Shown here: one piece after another, positions 20,562 through 31,097 of the stretch | How the letters are laid out: every line of letters begins with the position of its first letter | Numbering within the stretch: the first letter of the stretch is position 1 | From: Echria macrotheca | Lineage: Eukaryota > Ascomycota > Sordariomycetes > Sordariales > Schizotheciaceae | Assembly (NCBI GenBank): GCA_030411725.1 | Contig: MU839828.1 | Location: 992,001 to 1,056,000 of the forward strand | Reading direction: 5' to 3' | Length of the DNA stretch: 64,000 nucleotides | Program-made: the position numbers and the translations under genes | Notes under the pieces: model-generated | What the model was told of the DNA's origin: nothing | Databases searched by the model: none | What the model saw: the letters and a program-made list of their open reading frames with translations, nothing else

Positions 20562-22798
20562 ATGAACCCGCCCGTCGACCAAGGGGAGGATTGCGCGATC
20601 TGTGGGACATTTGTGGCCGCACTAAAGACGCTGTACAGCAAAACACTTCGGTCTGGAATCGCACCGAAGCGGTTTGACCCCAAGTGTCCGAGATGGCACC
20701 ACTTCGACTGGACGTTAAGGGACCGGCCACCATCGTTACCACGCCTCTCGAAAAGTGCCAGATCGGGGTGTCCACGCTGCGCACTGCTCAAGTCAGCAAT
20801 TGTCCTTCCCCGGCGACACCCTTTCGGTAACGCTTCAGGCGCCTCCGGGACTGGGGAGAAACCCATCACGCTCAGATTCTATTGCATAGGGAACCCCAGG
20901 ATCACGAAAACTCAGATGCCGCTCAAAGATATCCAAGAGCTTTTCATAACCGTGGCGGCGTCGGCTACCGAAACAAGCCCAAAAAGTGGTTTGGGTACAC
21001 TCCACGTATTACGTTCCGACGGTGAGACAGACACGTTGCGACTAGCCCTGGGTTACCAAGGGGGCCGGGCTGATTGAAACCAGATTTCGCACCCTTTTCA
21101 GACGCCAACGTCAAGCTGGCGCGTGATGCTATTGACGGCTGTGTCAAAATCCATCAATCGTGTCCCGGACCGGAACCAACCCCAGCTCCCCTGCGGCTGC
21201 TCAACGTCATGCACGGCGATCATGTCAAGTTGGAAAAGACAGACGGCAAAAATGTCACGTATGCAGCTCTCAGTTACTGCTGGGGTTCCTCAAAGGCGGC
21301 AGAGAGTGCCCGGACAATGGCAGATAATGTCAACGAGAGAGCGGATGGGCTTGCTCTCACCAGCCTTCCGAAAACCCTTCGAGACGCTATTGCCGTCACC
21401 CGGCTGCTCAAGATCCGGTATCTCTGGATTGACGCCCTCTGCATCGTACAGGACTGCCAAAGGGAATGGACCTCGGAGGCTCAGAAGATGATGGAATACT
21501 ATGGACACGCGCGTGTTACCATCGTACCCGTCGAGGCTGACTCGGCCGACTCCGGTATGCGAACAGACCGAGGGACGCCTGTTTCTTGCCGGGTTCGGGG
21601 ACCATGGAATTCCCATTGCGGATCGGACCTTGTTCTATCTGGCAACCCGCCCGGCGGCAAAAAGTCGATCGCCCACTCGGCTTGGAATAAGCGGGGGTGG
21701 ACGTACCAAGAGCGCCTGAACTCTTCCCGGATCCTGTACATCTTTGGCCACAACATGACCTTGGAATGTCGAGAGGGCTTCTGGGACACTTTAACCACCT
21801 GGTCCACGCACAAGCGCGAAGACTGGTCGCGATTTCTACCTACCACCGGAACCGAGATGTCTCAGACTCTGGAACGGCTGAATCGCGACTGGTTCTGGCT
21901 TGTCCAGTGCTATACCGAGCGACGACTGAGCAACCCAAAGGATCGATGGTTTGCTTTCAGCGGTATTTCTCATGCGTTTTCGAGGGGCTCCGGCCGCGAC
22001 GTCATCGCCGGACTCTGGAAGGACCGGATCCTCGAAGATATCGTGTCTTGGAGGTGCCGCCGGAAAGCACCGAGGAAGCGCTCGAGGAAGTCTAGCCTTG
22101 GCCATTCCGCAGCATCCTTTCGTCATGGAATCCCGCCCGTCAACTCACCTCATTGCTTCAACTGTGGTACAGCAGAATGTCGGAGCTCGGCCTCCGAAAC
22201 CCCCGAGGGGTTCAGCTTGCCATCATGGACATGGCTCGGGACACAGTGGTCCGACAAGTCTGGAGGTGTACCACTCTCCAAAACCGCAATCGAACAGATA
22301 AAGGAGGGACCTCGTTCACATCTTCTCGATATCATCGCGGCGGACGGAGATGTCCAATGTGTGAAATTGAAAATATCTGGACTCATCCTGCCCAGAAATA
22401 TGGTTTTGGATCTCCTTGCTCATTCCCGCGATCTTGAGCTATCTATACAAGGCCTGGGACCCAGAGACACCGGTGTCGCATACCTCGATGACAGCTACGA
22501 TACTATGTACTCCTGCCGTTGCAAAGTAGCTCACAGCACGGCTGACTGCGGCTCCCGCAATGCCGTCCTTGAGCTCTCGCCACCGGTGAAGGCTATTCTA
22601 ATTGGAATCGCGCGTTTTCAGGCTATCCCTGACGCTTCGTACTGGCACTTCCTCCTCATACAACCCACTGGAAGTCAGCAGGATGGAGTGGATGAATATC
22701 ATCGTGTTGGCACGATGCATTTCCCAGCAGATCATGTTCCCAAAGACGTGGAAGACCGATTGAATATCCAAAAGGCGAAGACCTTTGTACTGGTTTAG
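20562..22798 (+). CDS. HET-domain protein 2 with N-terminal Cys-pair region
   Basis: Two exons (20562-21021, 21084-22798) joined across a 62-bp intron (GTGAGA..CCAG, phase 1), giving 724 residues. Without the splice the frame stops at 21075 and changes phase. After splicing it reads RSDDFAPFSDANV. The N-terminus has CAIC (residues 11-14) and CPRC, a pattern common before HET domains of this subtype. The HET domain spans about 213-365: YAALSYCWGSS, LPKTLRDAIAVT, LWIDALCIVQD, and the following HARVTIVPVEA. Further conserved parts are WNKRGWTYQERLNSSRILYI and PSWTWLG. A Lys/Arg-rich segment around the codons at 22050-22090 is atypical. Expected role: incompatibility-triggered cell death or related stress signalling. 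Confidence 0.92.
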
Positions 22799-23611
22799 GG
22801 GCGCTCAGGCTACGGCGCAATGAAGCGAATACCCGGGAGTGTACCTATTGTGTGCGTTGGTGTGAACTGGACAATAGCACTCGTGGACAAAACAATGTTG
22901 TTTAAGAGATGAGATCCTTGAGTTTCGTTTAGGTAGAACTGTACTTACGACCACGAATACCTTCTCGATTCCGATCTCAAACCGTGGAAATACCGGGGGT
23001 GAGATTCCCACCATATTACCCCCACAAAGGTCAGATGCGATATACAGTCAAGTGAAAGTCTTGTGATTAGACATCTGTTGCTGGGAGCCGTGTGCCGGAT
23101 ACAAAAGGTCTGTATCCGGTTCAGACTTGCGCAAAGGGGTAGGTTACAAAGGCAACCGTACCCGTTTATCGGACTGGTCGTCAGTTCGATGAGTGCAGCA
23201 TGGAATGCATACGGACGAATACCAGGAACACGGATGCAGAGACTTTTGCCGCCTGACCCTCCATTCCCCCCTTTTCTGCTACCGACCACAAGACCGGTTT
23301 TGTCGCTGTGGTCATTTTAACCTCTCACATTATGCCCACAAGTCTCGGGGGCGGGGCCGCCAATGGCGGGCGACAACGGCTCCACGACCCCCGGCCGCCC
23401 CTGAACGGGCTTCCCCGCTAATCCTAAACAGGCCGAGATGAGCCCCGCTGATCCAACCTTCAGTGCAACCAATCCATGACAGATGTCACGCTCCACGGGA
23501 CCTGAGGAGGAAGGCGGCCGGGAACACGCAGTACATAAATACCCGGGTCTTGGCAAACCTCGCGCAGAATGACATCGACCAACGAAGACAATCATCACGA
23601 CAGTTCACACA
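22799..23611. other. Intergenic region, no gene seen
   Basis: Between HET protein 2 and the Vps62 gene, both plus strand. A TATA-like ACATAAATACCC at about 23533-23544 lies 70-80 bp before the Vps62 start. Other frames are short and overlap on both strands. Confidence 0.5.
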
Positions 23612-24760
23612 ATGCCAAGTCTGGGGCCTGTTCTGTTGCATCTGTTGTGCCTTAGCACCGCAGCCGCGAGGCCGTCAAGAAGGCTCTTGGAGCGCCAGAC
23701 ACGATCATTACCGGATTATGCCATCTCGTACGCGCCGTACACGTATCTAGCGAGCACCGAGTCGTGGTTCCCGTCCGACGTCACCACTCACTTACAGAAC
23801 ACCATCCCCGAAGTCAATGGAGCGCCTATTGGTAGTGTCGGTTCCGCTACTCTGGCCAACCTTAATGGATTCGGCACCAACATGTCCCTCACGGCGCCCA
23901 ATATGGCGATCAAGCCGTCGAACCAGCCGGCATGGCTCACGTCGGAGTACGGCAAGCCGAGCGGAGGACTGAGCGCGGCACCGGCCACCCTCGTGGCCGT
24001 CCAGAAAAATGCGACGACGGTTGACGTGTTCTATTTTTTCTTCTACTCGTACAACTACGGCGGGAACGTCCTCCAGTTCCTCAACTTTGACGATCACGTG
24101 GGTGACTGGGAGCACGTCATGATCCGGTTTGTCGATTCCAAGCCCTATGCCGTTTACCTGTCGCAACACGGCGCTGGGTCGGCCTACTTCTACAGCGTGC
24201 TGGAGAAAAACGGACAGCGACCTGTCACGTATGTGGCCCACGGCGGCCATGCCAACTATGCCACCGCCGGTACGCAGGAGTACACCATTGCCGCCGGACT
24301 CATCACCGACACCACGGATAAGGGCTTTGCCTGGGACCCGGCACTTAACTATCGCGGCTACTGGTATGACCCGGCGTCCAAGACCTTCACCAGTGCGGGC
24401 GGAGCCGGCACCGGCGGAGCAGAGCAGGCGACCGAGACGGCGACTTGGCTGAACTGGCTGGGTCAGTGGGGCGATGCCCAGTACCCCAACGGCCAAAATG
24501 GGCAGTATTGTCTATTCAGCGAATGCCACTATGCTGCCGGTCCTACCGGTCCCGTGGACAAGAATCTCGGACGCGCTGCCGTGTGCGAGAACGAGAGCAA
24601 GTGCACCATTTTCAACAACATTGACGATTTGACAGAACAAACCAAGCGGAGGAGGGAAGCTGTCATGTGCGGCAGTGGTGTCGACGAGTGTGCAGCTCTG
24701 GTTCATCTCCTTGCCGAGAAAGCCGAGCAAGGGGAAGACGAGTACACGGTGGAACTGTAA
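23612..24760 (+). CDS. Vps62-family secreted protein
   Basis: An intronless gene of 382 residues. The first 19-20 residues form a signal peptide (LGPVLLHLLCLSTAAA). The body matches the Vps62 domain: YAPYTYLASTESWFPSD near the start, then VDVFYFFFYSYNYGG, LNFDDHVGDWEHVMIRF, VYLSQHGAG and TYVAHGGHANYAT. The yeast namesake was linked to vacuolar protein sorting, but fungal members of this kind are usually secreted. Their acidic residues and His pairs suggest a glycan- or metal-binding fold without proven activity. The last about 60 residues are Cys- and Glu-rich and lie outside the core. No GPI signal. Confidence 0.92.
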   Translation: MPSLGPVLLHLLCLSTAAARPSRRLLERQTRSLPDYAISYAPYTYLASTESWFPSDVTTHLQNTIPEVNGAPIGSVGSATLANLNGFGTNMSLTAPNMAIKPSNQPAWLTSEYGKPSGGLSAAPATLVAVQKNATTVDVFYFFFYSYNYGGNVLQFLNFDDHVGDWEHVMIRFVDSKPYAVYLSQHGAGSAYFYSVLEKNGQRPVTYVAHGGHANYATAGTQEYTIAAGLITDTTDKGFAWDPALNYRGYWYDPASKTFTSAGGAGTGGAEQATETATWLNWLGQWGDAQYPNGQNGQYCLFSECHYAAGPTGPVDKNLGRAAVCENESKCTIFNNIDDLTEQTKRRREAVMCGSGVDECAALVHLLAEKAEQGEDEYTVEL

Positions 24761-24919
24761 TATTTTGTATATACCTGTCTAGATTCGAAACTAATTTGTT
24801 CACCCCGTGCAAATCCTTCCAAAGCGAATATTATCACTGAGGGCAGCCGGCAAGACATGGCTCGGTTCAAACTCGACCCACGTCATCTGTGTCACTACCA
24901 GACTGGGGCCCCATTGCCT

Positions 24920-26468
24920 TCATTGTCGTTGGAGACGCTCCTCGTGATCTATTTGACCTTGTAACTTATCGACGGTCCTTTTCATCTCAGCTCGAGCCAC
25001 GTCGATATTGTCAAAACTAGGGCCCGGACGATCAACAGGTACCTGGTCAGCGGGCACGAATAGGTATCCATAGGTGTGTAGGGATTCTGCCCACGGGTTT
25101 TCGACATCCAGTAACTCCTCCAGAACGTGGTCGATATCGCGGTCCAAATTCTTCAATCTGGCGATGCCAAGAGAAAGAAAATTAATCCCCGTTTGAGCGC
25201 GTCCAAGGATCTCGGAGAAGTAAGCCCAGTTTTTGCTAGTAAAGTCGGCCAGCATCCCTTTGGTGTCCTTGCAGTTATCACTGGCAACAGTCAGCGAGGT
25301 CGGCAAACGCAAAAAGAAAAACTTCAAGGGGGGTATACCGTGCTTCCGAGGTCATCTTCTTCCCCTCGAACTCAAAGATGTCGGTGATATACGGCGCAGC
25401 GGCCGACATTTGGTGCAGCGAGTTCTCGAGGTAGCGGAAACTGTCCAGCATACGGACACACATCGCGAGTTCCGAAGAGACGTGGCGCTGAAGCGCCTGG
25501 GCCATGTGCAACTTTTGACGTTTCTGCTCTGTGGAAACTTCGGGTCCGTCCTGCGCGTCGGCGTGGAAGTCGAGCGTCTCTAAGTCTTTGACAACTTTTT
25601 GAAGATGTACCACCATATCGGCTGCGTGCTTTAAGGTAATGTTGGGAGCCCCGACTGCGCGCTCAGCCAAGCCGCAGGCGCTGATAAAGTCGTCACAGAG
25701 GTTCTTGAGATCAGGCCGTCCGGGGAAGTACTGTCCGCACTGGCAAAGATTACGCATTCCATGGTTGATAGCCAACAATGCGTCGTTCGGGGCCCGGGAA
25801 CCCAGCCTGAGGCCATCAGAACTGACCGCGGTGACATTGCTCCTCTGTAAAAGCACAGCTGTGACATAATTGCCAGCGGCGCTGTTAATTGGTTGTTGGA
25901 AGCTGATGATCCCAGGCACTTGCTCCGTAGACTCTGAGTACAGGTTGAGCCTCGAGTTCAAGTAATGGCGGTAGGCCACGAACAGGGGGAAGCAGCTCGC
26001 CAAGACCAACGAAGCCAAAAACCATGTAGTAATTCTTAGCCACCATGGCCACCGCTTGTCTGCTCTCGCTGGTCTCCTCGATTTCGCGCTGGGGAGAGGT
26101 TGTCTGCCTAGCACTATCGGCTCGGGCTCCTCCTTGAACTCAGAGAGACGGGAAGGGCCAACAACCAGACGCCGCGGTCCGCGAAAGCTGACGGCGAAAG
26201 GCGTCTGGGAGGAATTCCAGTCGGTATGAAAGTAAAGCTCGACCGGCTGTGCTGTGGTTTGCCCCGGCAGCAGAATGTCGAACCCCAGGAAGTATGCAAT
26301 CGGAGGATCACCGGATTTCGTTCGTCGAGTGGGGGACTGTGTATCGAAGTCTCGGTTGGTATTCTCCGTATAGTCCCGTGAACTGTAATCCTCACCGTTT
26401 TCGGGTCTCTGGACTGCCTGGCCACGTAAGTGGATCGGTCTCGCGGTGCGTGAAGGTGTAAAACGCAT
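24920..26468 (-). CDS. Hypothetical single-pass membrane protein
   Basis: Two exons (26468-25339 and 25280-24920) with a 58-bp intron (GTATAC..CCAG) give 496 residues. The frame opens upstream at 26483 but the first ATG is at 26468. A polar N-terminal half (about 145 residues, Arg/Pro-rich) is followed by one membrane helix (WWLRITTWFLASLVLASCF, about residues 142-166). A C-terminal ectodomain of over 300 residues follows, with predicted helices, NVT and NIT sites and a few paired cysteines (NLCQCGQYF, NLCDDFISACG). I recognise no family. The end is a charged coiled-coil-like segment (ARAEMKRTVDKLQGQIDHEE). Confidence 0.78.
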
Positions 26469-27766
26469 TATAGCCCAAGTCAAGGCGGCAGCGGCGACGA
26501 TGAGGTAAATTTTGTATTGATCTCACATGAGCCAAGCATTTCAGAAGATGAGCTCCTGGTAATCGAGATTCGGTATGGAATAAGGTGGAGTTCGTCAACC
26601 GAAAGGGTGCATGGAACAGAGAACCTGCCGTCCGTCTAGGACAAAGAAAGCTCAGGGGCTGGTTGCCTTGTTCCACCAATTTTCATTATCCATGAAGAAC
26701 AGATTTTGCCGAATGCGGCGGTAACTCGGTGCGGCGATGGCTAGTAGGTACAAGAAGATGAACTGCAATCAAATATTGGTTGGTGTCGTTTCGGGACGTT
26801 GTGCACGAGGGTATCTTCATAGATGCCAGCAGAGAACGGCTTGCCGAACAATAAGACCGACAAAATATTAGATACAATCGTACATGATAGAAGATTTGGT
26901 TGATCAGAAGGGTGTGTAGAGAAATAGTTGTATAGAATTGGTTCTGAGGCCGCATGGTTTTGTGATATCAGGTTCTGCGGGTTCGAAGGAATGCGGACGT
27001 AGGAAGATATAAACCGTCTGTTCAAGAAGCCAAGTTGGGTTTAACACCTCTACTCAGCTCCACTTAGTTAGTTGTACGATAGGGAAATACACAGAGAACA
27101 ACAAACTTATTGTCCCAGCACAGTGGACGTGATGCTTAAACTTGACGAGGGTCCGGTCGATAACAATAATATGGAGCAAGATACAATGCAATATGAACTA
27201 TATCCAACAGCTGCGTCAGGACCTCGAAGAGATTCCGTCCGTCATCCTAAAGATTCACCTGTGTCTAGAGAGCATAGAGGGAGTCCGGTCTTGGATAAAG
27301 TTGGCTACGGCGTCTCAAACATAATTTATCTGTAGACACAGAACTTCTCCACCGGCTCCGTTCTTGCTTTTCTTGATTCACGAACCCCAAAGCTAGCAAA
27401 CATACTGAGATAAGCTGCCTAACTCAATCAATATTCACTGCTCCAAACAAAAAGTCATCATCCTATAACGACGCTTTCTACCTCTTTAAGGGTTGGATGC
27501 TCACAAATTAGGCACATGTTTCACGTATCTTGGTGGTTGGATGTTTTCTAGGGAAATGGTTTTTTTAATTCTTTTCTCTTTTTCATTCTTTTTTGGTTAT
27601 TACCTTGTTTGAATGGTTCATGTTATTCCTTCAAAAATCTGGTAGGAAAGGTTCTTCAGAGTGTCTTGCCGGGTATCACGAACACGATTGTTCTCATCAC
27701 AGCCTCTGATAGATGGACCGTGTGACCTGGACTTCAGAATGAAGGGGCTCTTGGCTCACGAGACTC
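26469..27766. other. AT-rich intergenic region
   Basis: About 1.3 kb, visibly richer in A+T than its neighbours, with long T-rich runs near 27550-27600. A short helical frame at 27183-27324 (QLRQDLEEIPSVILKIH) is suggestive of protein but has no extension. No gene called. Confidence 0.45.
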
Positions 27767-28210
27767 TTATTCACGGAAGAGTTTGAAACCCTTGGTGAGC
27801 TCCACAGCATTCCGAGCAAGTCTCTCCAGTTGCTGATCCGTGAGCTGAGCCATGTTGGCGATCCCGCGAGGCCCGGTCTGAGGAGCCCTACCCGGAGCAA
27901 CGGAGGTCATGGCGTTGCTACTGTTAGAAACAGCAGCATCCCCAGCCGGAGCATCGGAGCTCATGGAAACAAGGATCAAGGCTGCATTCGCCATCTCTCG
28001 AAGTTCAGCAGCCTTAGCTTGAGCTGCAGTGACGCAGTCGAGGCAAGATCTACGAATCTCCTCCTTGATGATAGAACCAACCCAGACCATAGCTATCTTA
28101 TCACATCTCTGAGCGCCGCACGGAGGTCTCACGACTTTCTGGGTGTATCCAAGCTGTCTGTGACCAGCTACGCCGCAGTAGACGCGCTTCCACTCGATGG
28201 TGACGCACAT
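27767..28210 (-). CDS. Small Cys-containing hypothetical protein
   Basis: 147 residues from the ATG at 28210 to the TAA at 27767. The N-terminal third has MCVTIEWKRVYCGVAGH, PPCGAQRCDK and RRSCLDCVTA, a spacing of cysteines and a His resembling small zinc-binding motifs of fungal hypothetical proteins. The rest is Ala/Ser-rich with helical character. Another ATG frame just upstream (28350-28168, other phase) has a donor-like GTAAGC, so a two-exon model starting at 28350 is possible but would lose the first cysteines. No function assigned. Confidence 0.6.
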   Translation of the reverse strand: MCVTIEWKRVYCGVAGHRQLGYTQKVVRPPCGAQRCDKIAMVWVGSIIKEEIRRSCLDCVTAAQAKAAELREMANAALILVSMSSDAPAGDAAVSNSSNAMTSVAPGRAPQTGPRGIANMAQLTDQQLERLARNAVELTKGFKLFRE

Positions 28211-29523
28211 TTCTCCGGCTTACTTTCCTCTTGCTTGCGGTAGCTGAGATAGTCGAAGTGTGTAGGAGAATTGGTGGTGTGCGAGTTGATGGTGGTGATA
28301 GATTGACCCTGGTTAGACACTGGGTACAACGTTTTTAAATACTCAGTCATCACGGCGGACTCGGCAATGGAACAGGTGAGATCAACATATGACAGTTAGA
28401 GCGGCCGTGTCTAAGTGAAGTTGAACATCGGACAGTTCGTCTGTGCGCAAGACAGCCCAAATCTCACGATCCAGGAAGTCACAAGACGATGTAATGGCCT
28501 TGGTTTCCAGGGCAGTTGTCGTATCCAGACTGGAACTTGCAGTTTGCTCGGAGTGTCTCCCTGGACATTTTGAGATATTTCTATTTCTAACAGGAGCAAA
28601 CCTTGGATTAGCTTGTAGGGGGACTTTCTGTGTCGATCATAACTATCCCAATCCGTATATCATTAACTAATTAAGCCCCAAAGTTCAGCAGTGCAGGTGC
28701 GTCTTTCGTGATTGCATCTGATAGTATGTCGACCATGATTTGGTCAAGAGGTTCCGGATCCAAAAAGGTCTCCGAATCCGTTTTCCTCGTCATTCAAGAC
28801 CTAGTTCTTGCACAAAGCCCATAGCTATAAGAGTCTACAATCTTGAGTGGGGAGAGACAGGCTTTCGAAACCTTGGACGTCATTATTGGAATCGAGGCAC
28901 AGGATGAATGACATTGTACCAACATCACCCCCATGCCTTTGTCTTGGCTTGCATGGACCAGGAAATATCAACGGTGTTCGGCACCTCCACAGTGGACAGC
29001 GAAGCATGAAACGGTGTCATTTCTCCGCATTCCACTCAGGCTAATATCGTTGATGCGACCAAGACGGATTGTTGTCTTGAATCGACCGACCGAATGGAAC
29101 ACTAAACCCCGGCCGCATTGGAGCTAGCGCGGAGAATTCAACACACTTGAGCCCAAAACAGAAACCATGGAATATGCAGTCCGACGCCCAGCCCGGGTAG
29201 CTGGGACAGCAGGTTCTCCGGCTGGCCAAAACCGGGCTGCTCTCCGCGCCTACCAGTCCCGACCGTTGCACTGACTTGGCTGACCGGCCTACCGCCCCGT
29301 CAACAAGACGCCGAAATCCGTGATGGAGCTTTCGGTTGCTTGATGTGAACATCACAAGACCCAACTCAGTGCAACCGTGGCAACGAGATGACCGACCCAG
29401 TTCGAGCCCCCCGAAACAGTCGACCAAGCTGGGCGATATAAGGAGGAACGCGACCATCGACATTATGTCTTGACAGTGTTAGCCATCTTGACGTTCGGAT
29501 CAAGAAGCCCTGCCGCCGACGAC
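28211..29523. other. Intergenic region including the AA9 promoter
   Basis: About 1.3 kb without a gene. The right half is the upstream region of the AA9 gene. A GGCTAA (29039-29044) fits the GGCTRR-type site of the Xyr1/XlnR cellulase regulators, but single hexamers occur by chance. Confidence 0.45.
29437..29442 (+). promoter_or_regulatory. TATA-type element before the AA9 gene
   Basis: TATAAG lies 87 bp before the AA9 start codon, a normal distance for a fungal core promoter with a short leader. No competing element is seen closer to the start. Confidence 0.4.
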
Positions 29524-30277
29524 ATGAAGTTCGCAGCTCTTGCAACCCTCGCCGCCGTTGGCGCAAATGCTCACTGTAGGCAATGACGATGTTCAAGCCC
29601 GAGCTCCCAGACTAACAGGATCACCAGATACCTTCTCCAGCACCGTCTACAATGGCGTCCGGGAGCCCGACTGGCAAACTGTTCGTATGACGGAGAACCG
29701 GTATTCCAACGGGCCCATCACAGATGTCAACTCACAGGCCATGACTTGCTACGAGCTCAATCCTGGTCAGGGGGCAGCCAAGACGTTGTCAGTCACCGCT
29801 GGCAGCACTGTGACTTTTGCGGTCGGCGGCGGCAACATCTTCCATCCTGGTCCTCTCCATTTTTACCTGGCCAAGGTCCCGAGCGGAAAAACGGCTGCCA
29901 CCTTTGACGGCAAGGGGGCGGTGTGGTTCAAGATTTACCAAGATGGACCATCCGGGTTCGGAACCGGCAACCTAAAGTGGCCCAGCGACGGAGCATCCCA
30001 AGTCTCGGTGCGCATCCCACCGTGTGTTGCAAATGGAGAATATCTCCTCCGCGTGGAGCACATCGCTCTCCACAGCGCCTCGGCGCCTGGCGGCGCGCAG
30101 CTCTACCTGTCGTGCGCACAGCTAAACATCTCGGGCGGCACGGGTACCATCAAGACTCCTCAGCTTGTCTCATTCCCCGGCGCTTATCGGTCCAACGACC
30201 CCGGCATTATGTTCAACCTGTACTGGCCCGCGCCCACGAGCTACACCAACCCCGGGCCGGCTGTCGCAACATGCTGA
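29524..30277 (+). CDS. AA9 lytic polysaccharide monooxygenase (former GH61)
   Basis: Two exons (29524-29575 and 29628-30277) with a 52-bp intron give 233 residues. Exon 1 encodes only the signal peptide (residues 1-16, ending GANA) and H17, which becomes the N-terminal copper-binding His after cleavage (HYTF). The intron falls inside the next codon. The second copper His is in NIFHPGPLHFYLAKVP. The axial Tyr region is LRVEHIALHSASAPGGAQLY, with the Gln-x-Tyr and the following SCAQL intact. So all active-site parts are present. The enzyme should oxidatively cleave cellulose or related beta-glucans outside the cell using copper. There is no CBM1 or GPI tail; the protein ends soon after the domain. 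Confidence 0.96.
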
Positions 30278-31097
30278 TTTCGAGGGAAGCTTGGGTGGGT
30301 GTCGGACAGCATCTCAATGGGACGGCAGTATTGCATAGGGGATGGTACTTTTATGTCTAGTCTCGGCACACAATCGTTAGCGTACATAATGAACTTACGA
30401 TCGAAAATGTCTTAAGGTCAATAAATTTGGGCAATTTGGGGAAGAGAAACGGGTCGAACCTGGAGAATGTGGTAGTAATCCTTCGCCCTTCTCGTCTGCC
30501 GGCTGGCCTGACTAGGTACCTTCGATAGTACCTAATAATGTTACGCAAGCTGCCTAGTTGGGAACTGCGAATGGTGGTCAAGGCACTACCCCAATAAGGG
30601 CAAACGAATGATCGCGTCGCGGTCTTTGGCAAACTTGAACGCCGCGCGGGTCGCGTAATAAAGGCGAGCGAAGTCGCGACGGGTGGTCCGTGCGGTCATT
30701 TTTTTCGCCCCACAAGCCACTCACAAGCCACGACACCCAGCCACAGGATCGGCCCCAGGTTGCTGACAGATCTGCCGCTTCCCAATTTCTCTTTTCGCCA
30801 GCTGCCCGCCAGTGGCATCTTTGCTACTTATCAGCCCCTGACGTCAAAGGCAAAGGCCATGCATACCGTCGGACTTGGTGATTCGGATTCGATAAGTCTT
30901 TAAAATGAGAGGCAGCCTGTTCTTGGTCTTCCTCTATATATGCTGGACGCCATGCTGCACATTGGATCGACAGCTGAGGTTTTGGACATCGGGTTCTCTG
31001 CCAATTTCTCTTTCTCCTTGGTACCTGTATCTCTTCACTCGTCTATCGTTCCACTCCTGTCCTTCGACAAACTCGACAAACAAGTTTCGACTCGACT
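30278..31097. other. Intergenic region, no gene seen
   Basis: Between the AA9 gene and HET protein 3. Only short frames; the last 200 bp is pyrimidine-rich and fits a promoter and leader. Confidence 0.5.

Noticed and set aside
23792..24496. 234-codon minus-strand frame opposite the Vps62 gene
   Set aside because: Antisense shadow of a clear family member; it starts without context and has no domain.
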